Counted from the stretch's first letter, positions 1-11,333 are shown. The stretch is DNA of 64,000 nt from Streptomyces sp. PTY087I2 (GCF_001687325.1 NZ_LZRD01000004.1:123186-187185), one strand, 5' to 3'. Numbers and translations are program-made. The notes: a model not told the origin generated them from the sequence alone.

Positions 1-22
1 CGACGGGGCGCACCGCCCGCCG

Positions 23-2983
23 ATGGCCGGATCCATGCCTCGGGGCGATGTCCCGGGGCCGGCCCCGGCCGCCGCGGAGCGAGCGGCGCCGGAGGGGCTC
101 CGCGCGGAGCCAGGCGCCGGGGAGCGCGTGCCCGGCGGGCCCGGGGCGGGGAGCCCTCCGGTGAGCGCGCTGGGGGCCCTGCTCGCCCCGCGGTCCGAGT
201 CCGGCTCCACCGGGATGCGGTCCCGGATCCTGCTCGGCCTCGTCTGCGCGGGATATTCGGTGGGCGCCGCCTTCGGCTGGGGGTCACCGCAAGTCGCCGT
301 CTTCATGGGGGACTTCGGTCTCGCCGCGGCCGCGCTGGTCGCCGCGGTCTCCTGCTTCCTGTACGCGCGGACGGGCGCGGGCCGGCTGCGGCCCGCCTGG
401 CTGCTGTTCTCGCTCTCCTCCCTGATGGCGGCCTGCGGCAACGCCGTCTGGGGGTGGTACGAGGTGATCCTCGGCGTCCCCGTGCCCACCCCCTCCCTCG
501 CCGACGTGTTCTTCCTCTGCTTCGCGCCGCCCGCCATCGTCGGGCTGCTCGTCCTCGCCAAACGGCCCGTCACCCGGGCTGGCTGGGTCTGCCTCGCCCT
601 GGACGCCTGGCTGATCGGCGGCTCCCTGCTGACGCTCGCCTGGAGCCTCGCCCTCGCGCACACCGCGCACATGGCGGGCGTCCAGGACACCAGCGTCGCG
701 CCCGCGGCCCTCTCGCTGGCCTATCCGCTGCTCGACATCGTCCTCGTCTCGATGGTGCTCGCCCTGCACTTCCGGCGGGCCGGGGTCAACCGCTCCGCGG
801 TGAACACCGCCATCGCCGCCCTGGCGCTCACCGTGCTGAGCGACGCGGTGTTCACCTCGCCGCTGCTGCGCTCCACCTACCACTCGGGCCAGCTCCTCGA
901 CGCCGGCTGGTTCGCCGGGTCGCTGCTCCTCGCCTACGCCCCCTGGGGCGCCCGGCGCGGCGCCCGCAGGCCCGCCCGGCCGGGGCCCCCGCGCGCCATC
1001 GCCAGCCGCCCGATCGCCGGCTCCCTCGCCGCCCTCACCCCGTATCTCGCCGCCGCCGTCTGCACCCTGGGGATTCTGTACAACGTGGTCGACGGCCGCC
1101 GGGTGGACCGGGTCGTCATCTTCACCGGCTGCACCGTGGTCCTGGCGCTGGTCGTCCGGCAGGGCATCATGCTGCTGGACAACATCTCCCTCACCCAGGA
1201 GCTGGCCCAGAAGGAGAACCACTTCCGCTCCCTGGTGCAGGGCTCCAGCGACGTCATCATGATCGCCGCGCCCAACGGCACCCTGCGCTACGTCAGCCCC
1301 GCCGCCGCCGGGGTCTACGGGCGCGAGGCGGAGCAGCTCGTCGGCGCCGAGCTGTCCTCGATCATCCACCCCGACGACCTCGGCCGGGTCGTCCACGAGG
1401 TGCGGCGCTTCCTCGCCGCCCCGCCCCACGAGGAACCCACCACCCGCATCGAATGCCGCTTCCGCTCCGGCACCGGCGACTGGCTCAACGTCGAGTCCAC
1501 CGTCAACCGCCACCAGGGCGGCCTCCTCCTCAACAGCCGGGACGTCACCGAACGGGTGCGGCTCCAGGCCCAGTTGCAGCACAACGCCGAGCACGACCCG
1601 CTCACCGACCTGCCCAACCGGGCCCTGTTCACCGCCCGGGTCCGCCAGGCGCTCGGCGGCCGCCGCTCGGGCGACCCCGGCACCGCCGTCCTCTTCATCG
1701 ACCTCGACGGCTTCAAGCAGGTCAACGACACCATCGGCCACCAGGCGGGCGACGAACTGCTCATCCAGGCCGGCCGCCGCCTCCAGGAGTCCGTCCGGGC
1801 CGGCGACACCGCCGCCCGGCTCGGCGGCGACGAGTTCGCCGCGCTCATCATGGGCGACGGCACCCGCGACCAGGGCGCCCGCGAGTACCAGGTCCACGAG
1901 ATCGCCGACCGGCTGCGCCTCACCCTCTCCCAGCCCTACCGGATCGGCGGCAGCGAGGTCCGGGTGGCCGCGTCCATCGGGGTGGCCTTCGCCGAGCCCG
2001 CCATCAGCCCCACCGACCTCATGCGCAACGCCGACCTCGCGATGTACCGCGCCAAGGCCGGCGGCAAGGACCGGGTCGAGCTGTACGCCCCGCAGATGCA
2101 GGCCGACGTCGTACGCCGCTCCGAGCTGGCCACCCGGCTGCGCTCCGCCCTGCGCGACGGCGAGTTCGCCCTGCTCCACCAGCCCGTCGTCCATCTCGCC
2201 AGCGGCTCCGTCGCCGCCGTCGCCGCCCAGGCCCGCTGGCGCTCCGCCCAGGGCATCCTGTTCACCCCCGCCGAGTTCCTGCGGGTCTCCGGCGACGACG
2301 ACCGCACCGCCGAGCTAGGCCGCTGGCTCCTGGACGAGGCCGTCGCCCAGGCCGCCGACCGGGCCAGGGCCGGACACCCCGTCGCCGTCTCCGTCCGGCT
2401 CTCCGCCGCCCGGCTGCTGGACGCGGCCCCGCCGCCCGGCTCCATCGAGGCGCTGCTGACCCGCCACGGGCTGCCCTCCGGCGCCCTGATGATCGAGGTC
2501 GCCGACAGCGACCCGCGCGTCTCCTTCGACGCCCTGGAGCAGCGCCTCGTGGCCCTGCGCCGGCTCGGCGTGCGGATCGCGCTCGACGGGTTCGGCAGCG
2601 GCTTCGCGGCGATCAACGCGCTGCGCCGGCTCCCCATCGACGTACTGAAGCTCGACCGGAACCTGGTGGAGGGCGTGGTCGAATCGGCCAGGCTGCACAA
2701 GATCACCAGCGGTCTGCTGCGGATCGCCTGCGACCTCGGCCTCCAGTCCGTCGCGGACGGCGTCGACGTCCCCGAGCAGGTCCTCGCCCTGCGCGCCATG
2801 GGGTGCACCCACGGCCAGGGAATGGCCTTCTCCGGCCCGCTCGACGAGTACCGGCTGCGACGCGCCCTGGTCCGCGGGGAGTTCCCCGTACCGGGCATTC
2901 CCAGCCCCCGGCCGGTGATGGCGGGCGGCTCGATCCCGCTGCTGACCGGATCACATACTGAGACGCCTGTCCCACCCACTTGA
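23..2983 (+). CDS. membrane-bound PAS-GGDEF-EAL protein, probable diguanylate cyclase
   Basis: Predicted cyclic-di-GMP enzyme of 986 residues. About ten hydrophobic segments lie between residues 65 and 390, followed by a PAS domain (about 398-515), a GGDEF domain (about 525-690) and an EAL-like domain (about 700-960). The active-site motif GGDEF is intact at residues 601-605, and an inhibitory-site RxxD (RAGD) stands five residues before it, so synthesis of c-di-GMP with product inhibition is expected. The EAL domain looks dead: the EAL triad is replaced by AAQ in VAAVAAQARW, the DDFG motif reads DGFG, and AEGVE reads ADGVD. The start is uncertain: only 22 bases precede the first ATG, and in-frame ATG codons at 35 and 212 are alternatives. 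By remembered synteny it corresponds to SCO5511. It lies directly upstream of the ilvB leader. Confidence 0.9.
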   Translation: MAGSMPRGDVPGPAPAAAERAAPEGLRAEPGAGERVPGGPGAGSPPVSALGALLAPRSESGSTGMRSRILLGLVCAGYSVGAAFGWGSPQVAVFMGDFGLAAAALVAAVSCFLYARTGAGRLRPAWLLFSLSSLMAACGNAVWGWYEVILGVPVPTPSLADVFFLCFAPPAIVGLLVLAKRPVTRAGWVCLALDAWLIGGSLLTLAWSLALAHTAHMAGVQDTSVAPAALSLAYPLLDIVLVSMVLALHFRRAGVNRSAVNTAIAALALTVLSDAVFTSPLLRSTYHSGQLLDAGWFAGSLLLAYAPWGARRGARRPARPGPPRAIASRPIAGSLAALTPYLAAAVCTLGILYNVVDGRRVDRVVIFTGCTVVLALVVRQGIMLLDNISLTQELAQKENHFRSLVQGSSDVIMIAAPNGTLRYVSPAAAGVYGREAEQLVGAELSSIIHPDDLGRVVHEVRRFLAAPPHEEPTTRIECRFRSGTGDWLNVESTVNRHQGGLLLNSRDVTERVRLQAQLQHNAEHDPLTDLPNRALFTARVRQALGGRRSGDPGTAVLFIDLDGFKQVNDTIGHQAGDELLIQAGRRLQESVRAGDTAARLGGDEFAALIMGDGTRDQGAREYQVHEIADRLRLTLSQPYRIGGSEVRVAASIGVAFAEPAISPTDLMRNADLAMYRAKAGGKDRVELYAPQMQADVVRRSELATRLRSALRDGEFALLHQPVVHLASGSVAAVAAQARWRSAQGILFTPAEFLRVSGDDDRTAELGRWLLDEAVAQAADRARAGHPVAVSVRLSAARLLDAAPPPGSIEALLTRHGLPSGALMIEVADSDPRVSFDALEQRLVALRRLGVRIALDGFGSGFAAINALRRLPIDVLKLDRNLVEGVVESARLHKITSGLLRIACDLGLQSVADGVDVPEQVLALRAMGCTHGQGMAFSGPLDEYRLRRALVRGEFPVPGIPSPRPVMAGGSIPLLTGSHTETPVPPT

Positions 2984-3016
2984 CACGTCATGCGTGCCGG
3001 AGAGAGGGTCAATGCC

Positions 3017-3058
3017 ATGCGCACCCAAATTCTCGTACTTGGAAAGCGCGTCGGCTGA
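3017..3058 (+). CDS. ilvB leader peptide MRTQILVLGKRVG
   Basis: A 13-codon reading frame preceded by AGAGAGGG at a good distance. It contains the run Ile-Leu-Val-Leu, that is, all three end products of the downstream pathway. A 7-bp hairpin (3060-3066 with 3078-3084) begins just after its stop and is followed by an intrinsic terminator before ilvB. This is the arrangement of classical ribosome-mediated attenuation: ribosome stalling at the ILVL codons when branched-chain aminoacyl-tRNA is scarce would prevent terminator folding. Peptides of this type are known upstream of ilvB in actinomycetes. Confidence 0.85.
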   Translation: MRTQILVLGKRVG

Positions 3059-3059
3059 A

Positions 3060-3137
3060 GCAGAGTCACTCCACGACACTCTGCGGACCGCATCCGGCGC
3101 GCTCCCCTCGCTTGCCTCACGGCACGAGGGGTTTTTT
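3060..3137 (+). promoter_or_regulatory. transcription attenuator of ilvBNC
   Basis: Pause hairpin GCAGAGT/ACTCTGC (3060-3084), then an intrinsic terminator. The terminator stem is CCCCTCG (3104-3110) with CGAGGGG (3125-3131), extended inside by TGCC/GGCA (3113-3116 with 3121-3124) and followed by TTTTTTG. The gap between terminator and ilvB start is about 70 bases. The run CGAGGGGTTTTTTGTT recurs exactly in the attenuator of citramalate synthase near 30300. Confidence 0.85.
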
Positions 3138-3207
3138 GTTGCACTGACACCTCTCAAAACGCCGCAAAACACCCGCGAAAACCCTCAGCTTCGAGAAGAG
3201 AATGCCG

Positions 3208-5058
3208 ATGACCGAGCAGGCCACCGGGGCCCACCACCCGCAGCCGCGCGCCCGTACCGGCGGACAGCCGTCCGTCACCGTTGAGCACGTCACGGGCGCG
3301 CAGTCCCTCATCCGCTCTCTCGAGGAAGTCGGCGCCGACACGGTATTCGGCATTCCCGGCGGCGCGATCCTCCCCGCCTACGACCCGATGATGGACTCCA
3401 CCCGGGTCCGCCACGTCCTGGTCCGCCACGAGCAGGGCGCCGGCCACGCCGCCACCGGATACGCGCAGGCCACCGGCAAAGTCGGCGTCTGCATGGCCAC
3501 CTCGGGCCCCGGCGCCACCAACCTGGTCACCCCGATCGCCGACGCGCACATGGACTCCGTGCCGCTCGTCGCGATCACCGGCCAGGTCGCCTCCAAGGCC
3601 ATCGGCACCGACGCCTTCCAGGAAGCCGACATCTGCGGCATCACGATGCCGATCACCAAGCACAACTTCCTGGTCACCAAGGCCGAGGACATCCCGCACA
3701 CCATCGCCGAGGCCTTCCACATCGCCTCCACCGGCCGCCCCGGACCGGTCCTCGTCGACATCGCCAAGGACGCCCTCCAGGCGAAGACCACCTTCAGCTG
3801 GCCGCCCACCCAGGACCTGCCCGGCTACCGCCCGGTGACCAAGCCGCACGCCAAGCAGATCCGCGAGGCCGCCAAGCTGATCACCCAGTCCAAGCGCCCC
3901 GTGCTGTACGTCGGCGGCGGCGTCCTGAAGGCCGGGGCCACCGCCGAGCTGAAGGTCCTCGCGGAGCTGACCGGAGCGCCCGTCACCACCACCCTGATGG
4001 CGCTCGGCGCCTTCCCCGACAGCCACCCGCTGCACGTGGGAATGCCGGGCATGCACGGTGCGGTCACCGCCGTCACCGCGCTCCAGAAGGCCGACCTGAT
4101 CGTCGCCCTCGGAGCCCGCTTCGACGACCGCGTCACCGGCAAGCTGGACAGCTTCGCCCCGTACGCCAAGATCGTCCACGCCGACATCGACCCCGCCGAG
4201 ATCGGCAAGAACCGCACCGCCGACGTGCCGATCGTCGGCGACGCCCGCGAGGTCCTGGCCGACCTGGTCCAGGCGGTCCAGGCCGAGCACACCGAGGGCA
4301 ACACCGGCGACTATGCCGCCTGGTGGAAGGACCTCAACCGCTGGCGCGACACCTACCCGCTCGGCTACGACCTGCCCGAGGACGGCAGCCTCTCGCCGCA
4401 GCAGGTCATCCAGCGCATCGGCAAGCTCGCCCCCGAGGGCACGATCTTCGCGGCCGGTGTCGGACAGCACCAGATGTGGGCCTCCCACTTCATCGACTAC
4501 GAGCAGCCCGCCACCTGGCTCAACAGCGGCGGCGCCGGAACGATGGGGTACGCGGTCCCGGCCGCGATGGGCGCCAAGGCCGGCATGCCCGACCGCACGG
4601 TCTGGGCCATCGACGGCGACGGCTGCTTCCAGATGACCAACCAGGAACTGACCACCTGCGCGCTCAACAACATCCCGATCAAGGTCGCCGTCATCAACAA
4701 CGGCGCCCTCGGGATGGTCCGCCAGTGGCAGACCCTCTTCTACAACCAGCGCTACTCCAACACCGTGCTGCACTCCGGCGCGGACACCGACGGCAACGCC
4801 GCCAAGGGCACCCGCGTCCCGGACTTCGTCAAGCTGTCCGAGGCCATGGGCTGCCACGCCATCCGCTGCGAGGACCCGGCCGACCTGGACAAGGTCATCG
4901 AAGAGGCCAACTCCATCAACGACCGCCCCGTCGTGATCGACTTCATCGTCCACGAGGACGCCATGGTCTGGCCGATGGTCGCCGCCGGCACCTCCAACGA
5001 CGAGGTCCAGGCCGCGCGCGGCGTCCGCCCCGACTTCGGCGACAACGAAGACGACTGA
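3208..5058 (+). CDS. ilvB: acetolactate synthase large subunit
   Basis: Thiamine-diphosphate enzyme (616 residues) that condenses two pyruvates, or pyruvate with 2-oxobutyrate, as the first common step of valine, leucine and isoleucine synthesis. The N-terminal pyrimidine-binding domain has the catalytic Glu in the motif [14 protein letters not shown]. The central domain has the usual GARFDDR segment, and the C-terminal domain has the ThDP/Mg motif GDGCFQM ending in INN. The ATG at 3208 is preferred over the in-frame ATG at 3202 because GAGAAGAG (3193-3200) is spaced seven bases from it but abuts the other. First gene of ilvBNC, controlled by the upstream attenuator. It works with IlvN, 23 bases downstream. 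Confidence 0.97.
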   Translation: MTEQATGAHHPQPRARTGGQPSVTVEHVTGAQSLIRSLEEVGADTVFGIPGGAILPAYDPMMDSTRVRHVLVRHEQGAGHAATGYAQATGKVGVCMATSGPGATNLVTPIADAHMDSVPLVAITGQVASKAIGTDAFQEADICGITMPITKHNFLVTKAEDIPHTIAEAFHIASTGRPGPVLVDIAKDALQAKTTFSWPPTQDLPGYRPVTKPHAKQIREAAKLITQSKRPVLYVGGGVLKAGATAELKVLAELTGAPVTTTLMALGAFPDSHPLHVGMPGMHGAVTAVTALQKADLIVALGARFDDRVTGKLDSFAPYAKIVHADIDPAEIGKNRTADVPIVGDAREVLADLVQAVQAEHTEGNTGDYAAWWKDLNRWRDTYPLGYDLPEDGSLSPQQVIQRIGKLAPEGTIFAAGVGQHQMWASHFIDYEQPATWLNSGGAGTMGYAVPAAMGAKAGMPDRTVWAIDGDGCFQMTNQELTTCALNNIPIKVAVINNGALGMVRQWQTLFYNQRYSNTVLHSGADTDGNAAKGTRVPDFVKLSEAMGCHAIRCEDPADLDKVIEEANSINDRPVVIDFIVHEDAMVWPMVAAGTSNDEVQAARGVRPDFGDNEDD

Positions 5059-5081
5059 GAGACAGAGAGAGAACGACTCCC

Positions 5082-6726
<1,645 letters not shown>

Positions 6727-6735
6727 GCCTCGGGG

Positions 6736-6770
6736 GAGCGGGGCGGGGCCGTCACGGACCCGCCCCGCTC
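6736..6770 (+). terminator. stem-loop after ilvC
   Basis: Perfect 12-bp inverted repeat GAGCGGGGCGGG (6736-6747) with CCCGCCCCGCTC (6759-6770) and an 11-base loop, ten bases after the ilvC stop. No U-tract, as is common for Streptomyces terminators. Confidence 0.7.
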
Positions 6771-6989
6771 CGCAGCATCCCGGGGGCGTTCCGTACGGCT
6801 GTACACCACGTCCACCCTCGTGCGGGTGATCCTTCCACGGGGGCGCGGTACACGGCCCGTCGCATGACTACACTTCTCAACACATACACGCGTCAGGGCC
6901 CACAGTGTCGTGCGTCTACCACGCGGCTAGCCCCTCCACCGCCTGCGGCCGTCGGGACGGCCGTCCGCACTGGACTTGTGAGGACTCAC

Positions 6990-8582
6990 GTGAGCTCGAA
7001 ACCTGTCGTACTCATCGCTGAAGAGCTGTCGCCCGCCACGGTCGACGCCCTGGGTCCGGATTTCGAGATCCGGCACTGCAACGGCGCGGACCGCGCCGAG
7101 CTGCTCCCCGCGATCGCCGACGTCGACGCGATCCTGGTGCGCTCCGCCACCAAGGTCGACGCCGAGGCCCTCGCCGCCGCCAAGAAGCTCCGGGTCGTGG
7201 CCCGCGCGGGCGTCGGTCTGGACAACGTGGACGTCTCCGCCGCCACCAAGGCCGGCGTGATGGTCGTCAACGCCCCGACCTCCAACATCGTCACCGCCGC
7301 CGAGCTGGCCTGCGGTCTGCTGGTGGCCACCGCGCGCAACATCCCGCAGGCCAACACCGCGCTCAAGAACGGCGAGTGGAAGCGCTCCAAGTACACCGGG
7401 GTCGAGCTCAGCGAGAAGGTCCTCGGCGTCGTCGGCCTCGGCCGCATCGGCGTCCTGGTCGCCCAGCGCATGTCGGCCTTCGGCATGAAGATCGTCGCCT
7501 ACGACCCCTACGTCCAGCCGGCCCGCGCCGCGCAGATGGGCGTCAAGCTCCTCAGCCTGGACGAGCTGCTGGAGGTCGCCGACTTCATCACCGTGCACCT
7601 GCCGAAGACCCCCGAGACCCTCGGTCTCATCGGCGACGAGGCGCTGCACAAGGTGAAGCCCTCGGTCCGCATCGTCAACGCCGCGCGCGGCGGGATCGTC
7701 GACGAGGAGGCCCTGTACTCCGCCCTCAAGGAGGGCCGCGTCGCCGGCGCCGGCCTCGATGTGTATGCGAAGGAGCCCTGCACGGACTCCCCGCTGTTCC
7801 AGTTCGACCAGGTCGTCTGCACCCCGCACCTCGGCGCCTCCACCGACGAGGCGCAGGAGAAGGCGGGCATCGCCGTCGCCAAGTCCGTGCGTCTCGCGCT
7901 CGCCGGTGAGCTGGTCCCGGACGCGGTCAACGTCCAGGGCGGCGTCATCGCCGAGGACGTACGCCCCGGTCTGCCGCTCGCCGAGAAGCTCGGCCGGATC
8001 TTCACCGCGCTGGCGGGCGAGGTCGCGGCCCGCCTCGACGTCGAGGTGTACGGCGAGATCACCCAGCACGACGTCAAGGTGCTGGAGCTCTCCGCGCTCA
8101 AGGGCGTCTTCGAGGACGTCGTCGACGAGACCGTGTCGTACGTCAACGCCCCGCTGTTCGCGCAGGAGCGCGGTGTCGAGGTCCGCCTCACCACCAGCTC
8201 CGAATCGCCCGACCACCGCAACGTGGTCACCGTGCGCGGCACGCTCGGCAGCGGCGAGGAGGTCGCGGTCTCCGGCACGCTGGCCGGCCCGAAGCACCTC
8301 CAGAAGATCGTGGCCATCGGCGAGCACGACGTCGACCTGGCCCTCGCGGACCACATGGTCGTCCTGCGCTACCAGGACCGTCCCGGTGTGGTCGGCACGG
8401 TCGGCAAGATCCTCGGCGAGGCCGGGCTGAACATCGCGGGCATGCAGGTCTCGCGGGCCACGGAGGGCGGCGAGGCGCTGGTCGTCCTCACCGTCGACGA
8501 GACGGTCCCGCAGCCGGTGCTGAACGAGATCGCCGAGGAGATCGGCGCGTCCTCGGCCCGCTCGGTGAACCTCACCGACTGA
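6990..8582 (+). CDS. serA: D-3-phosphoglycerate dehydrogenase
   Basis: First step of serine synthesis: NAD-dependent oxidation of 3-phosphoglycerate. The 530-residue length is that of the long actinobacterial form: catalytic and Rossmann domains (VVGLGRIGVLVAQR near residue 150; VNAARGGIVDEEAL; H in CTPHLGASTDEAQ), an intervening regulatory domain (about 320-450) and a C-terminal ACT domain (VVLRYQDRPGVVGTV onward) for serine feedback. The GTG at 6990 follows GTGAGGA. It could be read further upstream in frame, but the protein family starts at SSKPVVLIAEE. It has its own intergenic region after the ilvC terminator, so it is probably transcribed separately. Confidence 0.96.
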   Translation: MSSKPVVLIAEELSPATVDALGPDFEIRHCNGADRAELLPAIADVDAILVRSATKVDAEALAAAKKLRVVARAGVGLDNVDVSAATKAGVMVVNAPTSNIVTAAELACGLLVATARNIPQANTALKNGEWKRSKYTGVELSEKVLGVVGLGRIGVLVAQRMSAFGMKIVAYDPYVQPARAAQMGVKLLSLDELLEVADFITVHLPKTPETLGLIGDEALHKVKPSVRIVNAARGGIVDEEALYSALKEGRVAGAGLDVYAKEPCTDSPLFQFDQVVCTPHLGASTDEAQEKAGIAVAKSVRLALAGELVPDAVNVQGGVIAEDVRPGLPLAEKLGRIFTALAGEVAARLDVEVYGEITQHDVKVLELSALKGVFEDVVDETVSYVNAPLFAQERGVEVRLTTSSESPDHRNVVTVRGTLGSGEEVAVSGTLAGPKHLQKIVAIGEHDVDLALADHMVVLRYQDRPGVVGTVGKILGEAGLNIAGMQVSRATEGGEALVVLTVDETVPQPVLNEIAEEIGASSARSVNLTD

Positions 8583-8600
8583 CGCACCCCGTACGAACCC

Positions 8601-8646
8601 CGGCTGCCGGGCGCCCCTCCACGGGGGTGCCCGGCAGCCGCTTTTT
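8601..8646 (+). terminator. intrinsic terminator after serA
   Basis: CGGCTGCCGGGC pairs with GCCCGGCAGCCG (stem about 17 bp, 8601-8640), followed by CTTTTTC. Classical hairpin plus U-tract. Confidence 0.9.
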
Positions 8647-8780
8647 CTGCGGGCTGAGCGGGGCCGGATTCGCCCCTGTGGGCCCGTGGTTGGGCCCTGG
8701 GGCCCACGACGCGCGAGGCGCCCCGACCCTAGGGTGACCGGTTGTCATGTCACTCATGGGCACCGGGGGTCGGATCGCGT

Positions 8781-11333
8781 ATGTCTGCTGTCGGTGGCAT
8801 ACCCGTAGCGGGAGGCCCGGCCCCGGCCGCCGCCCCCCGTCGTGATCTCCCGGGCCCGCTCGCCGCGGTCCGGGTGCTGCTCCTGGTCCTGCTCGGCGCG
8901 ACGGTCCTCGGCGCGGTCGGTCTCTCCGGCTCCGCGATCGCCGCCGACGCCATGGGCGCCCAGGTGTTCGGCATCCTGCTGTACGCCTCCGCGCCCGGGG
9001 TGCTCTGCGCGCTGCTGGCCTGGCATCTGCGTACCGGCGGCAGACGCGTGCGGTGGGGGATCGTCGCCGTCCAGATCTGGCTGATCATCGGCGGCCTCGG
9101 CAACCTGTCGGACGGGTCGCCGGACGGGTTCACGCAGCTGGTGCTGCCGGCGCTGATCCTGGTGCTGCTGCGCCGTCCGGAGAGCCGCGCGTGGTTCCTG
9201 CTGCCGCCCCGGGAGCGCGGGGAGCCGCCGAAGTTCTCGCTCCCGCACATGATCACCTGGCGCCGGGACCGGGGGCAGTCCGCGCTGGAGTACCTGGGCC
9301 TGGTCCTGATCGTCGTCGCGCTGATCGGGGCGCTGACGGTGGGCGGCCTCGGCGGCCGGATCACGGAGGGGCTCCAGTCGGCGATCTGCTCACTGACGGG
9401 CAGCTCGTGCCCGGTGTCACCCGGAGGCAGCGACACCGTCGCGGGGGACGATCCGGGCGGTGGCGCGGACGGCGGTACGTCGGGGAGCGCGGACGGGGGC
9501 GCGGATGGCGGGGCCGACGGGGGTGCGGATGGCGGGGCCGCCGACGGTGGTTCGACGACCACGGGCGGCACGACCGGCGGCACGACCACAGGCGGCACGA
9601 CCGGTGGCGATGCGACGGGAGGCAGCGGCGGCACGGGCGGCTCCGGCGGCACGGGCAGCTCCGGCGGTACGGAGGGCACGGGCGGAACCCAAGGCACCGG
9701 CGGTTCCGAAGGCACCCAAGGCACCCAAGGGACCCAGGGCTCCAGCGGAACCCAAGGCACCGGAAGCCCCGACTCCTCCGGTGGCACCGGCGGGCCCGAC
9801 GACGGCCGTCCCGGCACCGGCGAGGACACCTACTCCGAGGACAACGAGGAGCCCGAGGCCGCCTACGACGTACAGGCGTCCGACGACGGCGACGGTGACG
9901 GCGAGGGCGGCGAGCAGGCCGAGGAGCAGGAGGACTGTAGCGGCTGGGGCTTCTTCGGGTGTGCCTGGGACCGTACGACCCAGGTCGTCAAGGGCATCGT
10001 GGTCGACGGGATCTGGGGCGACATCACCGGCATCATCGACCTGTTCAAGCCGGAGACCTGGTCGGGCCTGGTCGACTACGGCAAGCAGCTCGGCGACCAG
10101 TGGGTGGCCGACTCCGAGGGCGCGGGCGACAAGTGGGCCGACGGCGACTACCTGGGCGCGCTCCTGGACTGGGGCGGGGCCTCCGTCAACACGGTGATCA
10201 CGGTCGGCGACGACGTCTTCGTGGGCGACGAGGTCCGCGAGCGCTGGAACAACGGTGAGAAGACCCGGGCCGTCACCGATGTGATCTGGAACGTCGGTTC
10301 GCTGTTCATCCCCGGCTACAACGTGGCGAAGGTGGTCGGCAAGGCCGGGAAGCTCGGCAAGGTCGGCAAGGTGGCCTCCGATGTCGCGGACGCGGCGGGC
10401 GATGCGAGCGCCGCCGCCCGCCGGGCCCGCAAGGCCGCGGACGCGGGCGACCTCGACGGCGTACGCAAGGCGGCGAAGGAGGCCGACGAGGCGGCGGACA
10501 GCGCCGAGGACGCCGCGCGCCGGACCGGCTGCGTCATCGCGGGCGGACCGCCCAGGGTGCCGTACGGCGGAGGCGGAAGCGGGCTCGGCGGTGTGCCGGG
10601 CGCGGGCACCGGGGTGCTCGCGGGCGGCTCCGCGGGCCGCGTCGTCCTCGCCGAGGGCGGCTGCGACGAGGCGGCCAAGAAGGCGGCCGAGGAGGCGCGG
10701 GCGGCGGAACGCCAGGCGCACCTGGACCAGAAGCGGCTGGAGGAGCCGGAGCGGGCGCGCCGGGCGGAGGCGGACAAGAAGAAGTACCCGGAGCCGAAGC
10801 ACAACGACACCTCCGACCCGCGCAACTACAACCCGCCGTCCTGGGCCGACGATCTCAAGGAGCGTACGCTCGGCGACGCCGACGCGGGCGACGGCTACTG
10901 GGCCAGCCGGGACCGCAACCCCGCGCCGAACTGGAAGAACGAGTCCTGGCTCCGCTACCAGGAGCAGGTGACCGGCACCAACCGCGGCCAGGAGTACGTC
11001 GTCCCGCATCCGCGCGAGGGCAAGCCGGCGGTGGAGTACGACGGTTGGGACTCCTCCCGGCAGACGTTCCTGGAGGCCAAGAACGGTTACGGCAGCTATC
11101 TGTCCCAGACCGACCGGGGCTCCCTGACCCCGTCCGGCAAGGACAAGTTCGTCACCGAGGCCCGCGCCCAGGTCGAGGCGGCCGGCGGCCGGACCGTGGA
11201 GTGGCACTTCTCCGACCCGGACGTGGCCAAGGCGGCCCGCAAGGCGTTCCGGGACGAGGGGCTGCCGATCAAGGTGGTGCACACCAAGCCCCACCCGGGC
11301 GACAGCACCAGGAAACCGGAAGCCTTCGACTAG
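8781..11333 (+). CDS. membrane-anchored polymorphic toxin with C-terminal Tox-REase-5 domain
   Basis: Protein of 850 residues. Hydrophobic segments lie near residues 27-50, 61-82, 91-108 and 119-131. At 164-190 stands RGQSALEYLGLVLIVVAL, which looks like a Flp/TadE-type class III pilin signal (Gly165, Glu at the +5 position, residue 170, then a hydrophobic stretch). Next come a long Gly/Thr/Asp low-complexity linker (about 215-390), a middle region with a GKAGKLGKVGKV stretch and Ala/Lys/Glu-rich helices, and a C-terminal domain from about 723 (WLRYQEQVTGTNRGQEYVV). The last part carries a PD-(D/E)xK-like set, Asp754 and Glu765-x-Lys767 (FLEAKNGYG), and fits the Tox-REase-5 family of predicted nuclease toxins. 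The ATG at 8781 is chosen because the 13 upstream codons begin with TTG. An Imm52-like gene follows. Target and export route are unknown. Confidence 0.75.
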   Translation: MSAVGGIPVAGGPAPAAAPRRDLPGPLAAVRVLLLVLLGATVLGAVGLSGSAIAADAMGAQVFGILLYASAPGVLCALLAWHLRTGGRRVRWGIVAVQIWLIIGGLGNLSDGSPDGFTQLVLPALILVLLRRPESRAWFLLPPRERGEPPKFSLPHMITWRRDRGQSALEYLGLVLIVVALIGALTVGGLGGRITEGLQSAICSLTGSSCPVSPGGSDTVAGDDPGGGADGGTSGSADGGADGGADGGADGGAADGGSTTTGGTTGGTTTGGTTGGDATGGSGGTGGSGGTGSSGGTEGTGGTQGTGGSEGTQGTQGTQGSSGTQGTGSPDSSGGTGGPDDGRPGTGEDTYSEDNEEPEAAYDVQASDDGDGDGEGGEQAEEQEDCSGWGFFGCAWDRTTQVVKGIVVDGIWGDITGIIDLFKPETWSGLVDYGKQLGDQWVADSEGAGDKWADGDYLGALLDWGGASVNTVITVGDDVFVGDEVRERWNNGEKTRAVTDVIWNVGSLFIPGYNVAKVVGKAGKLGKVGKVASDVADAAGDASAAARRARKAADAGDLDGVRKAAKEADEAADSAEDAARRTGCVIAGGPPRVPYGGGGSGLGGVPGAGTGVLAGGSAGRVVLAEGGCDEAAKKAAEEARAAERQAHLDQKRLEEPERARRAEADKKKYPEPKHNDTSDPRNYNPPSWADDLKERTLGDADAGDGYWASRDRNPAPNWKNESWLRYQEQVTGTNRGQEYVVPHPREGKPAVEYDGWDSSRQTFLEAKNGYGSYLSQTDRGSLTPSGKDKFVTEARAQVEAAGGRTVEWHFSDPDVAKAARKAFRDEGLPIKVVHTKPHPGDSTRKPEAFD
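9469..9790 (+). repeat. Gly/Thr/Asp-rich repetitive coding stretch in the toxin linker
   Basis: Imperfect tandem units such as GATGGCGGGGCCGACGGGG, GGCGGCACGACC and GGCACCCAA encode DGGA, GGTT and GTQ repeats. They form a flexible linker between the membrane part and the toxin part of the protein, and are prone to length change by slippage. Confidence 0.8.

Noticed and set aside
284..2194. 636-codon open frame on the minus strand over the GGDEF gene, and similar long frames such as 454-2961 (+)
   Set aside because: Composition is that of a GC-skew shadow (Gly/Val/Asp-rich or Arg/Pro-rich); the plus-strand gene has clear domain motifs.
3154..4953. 599-codon minus-strand frame over ilvB
   Set aside because: Antisense shadow of a certain gene; no motif, no ribosome binding site.
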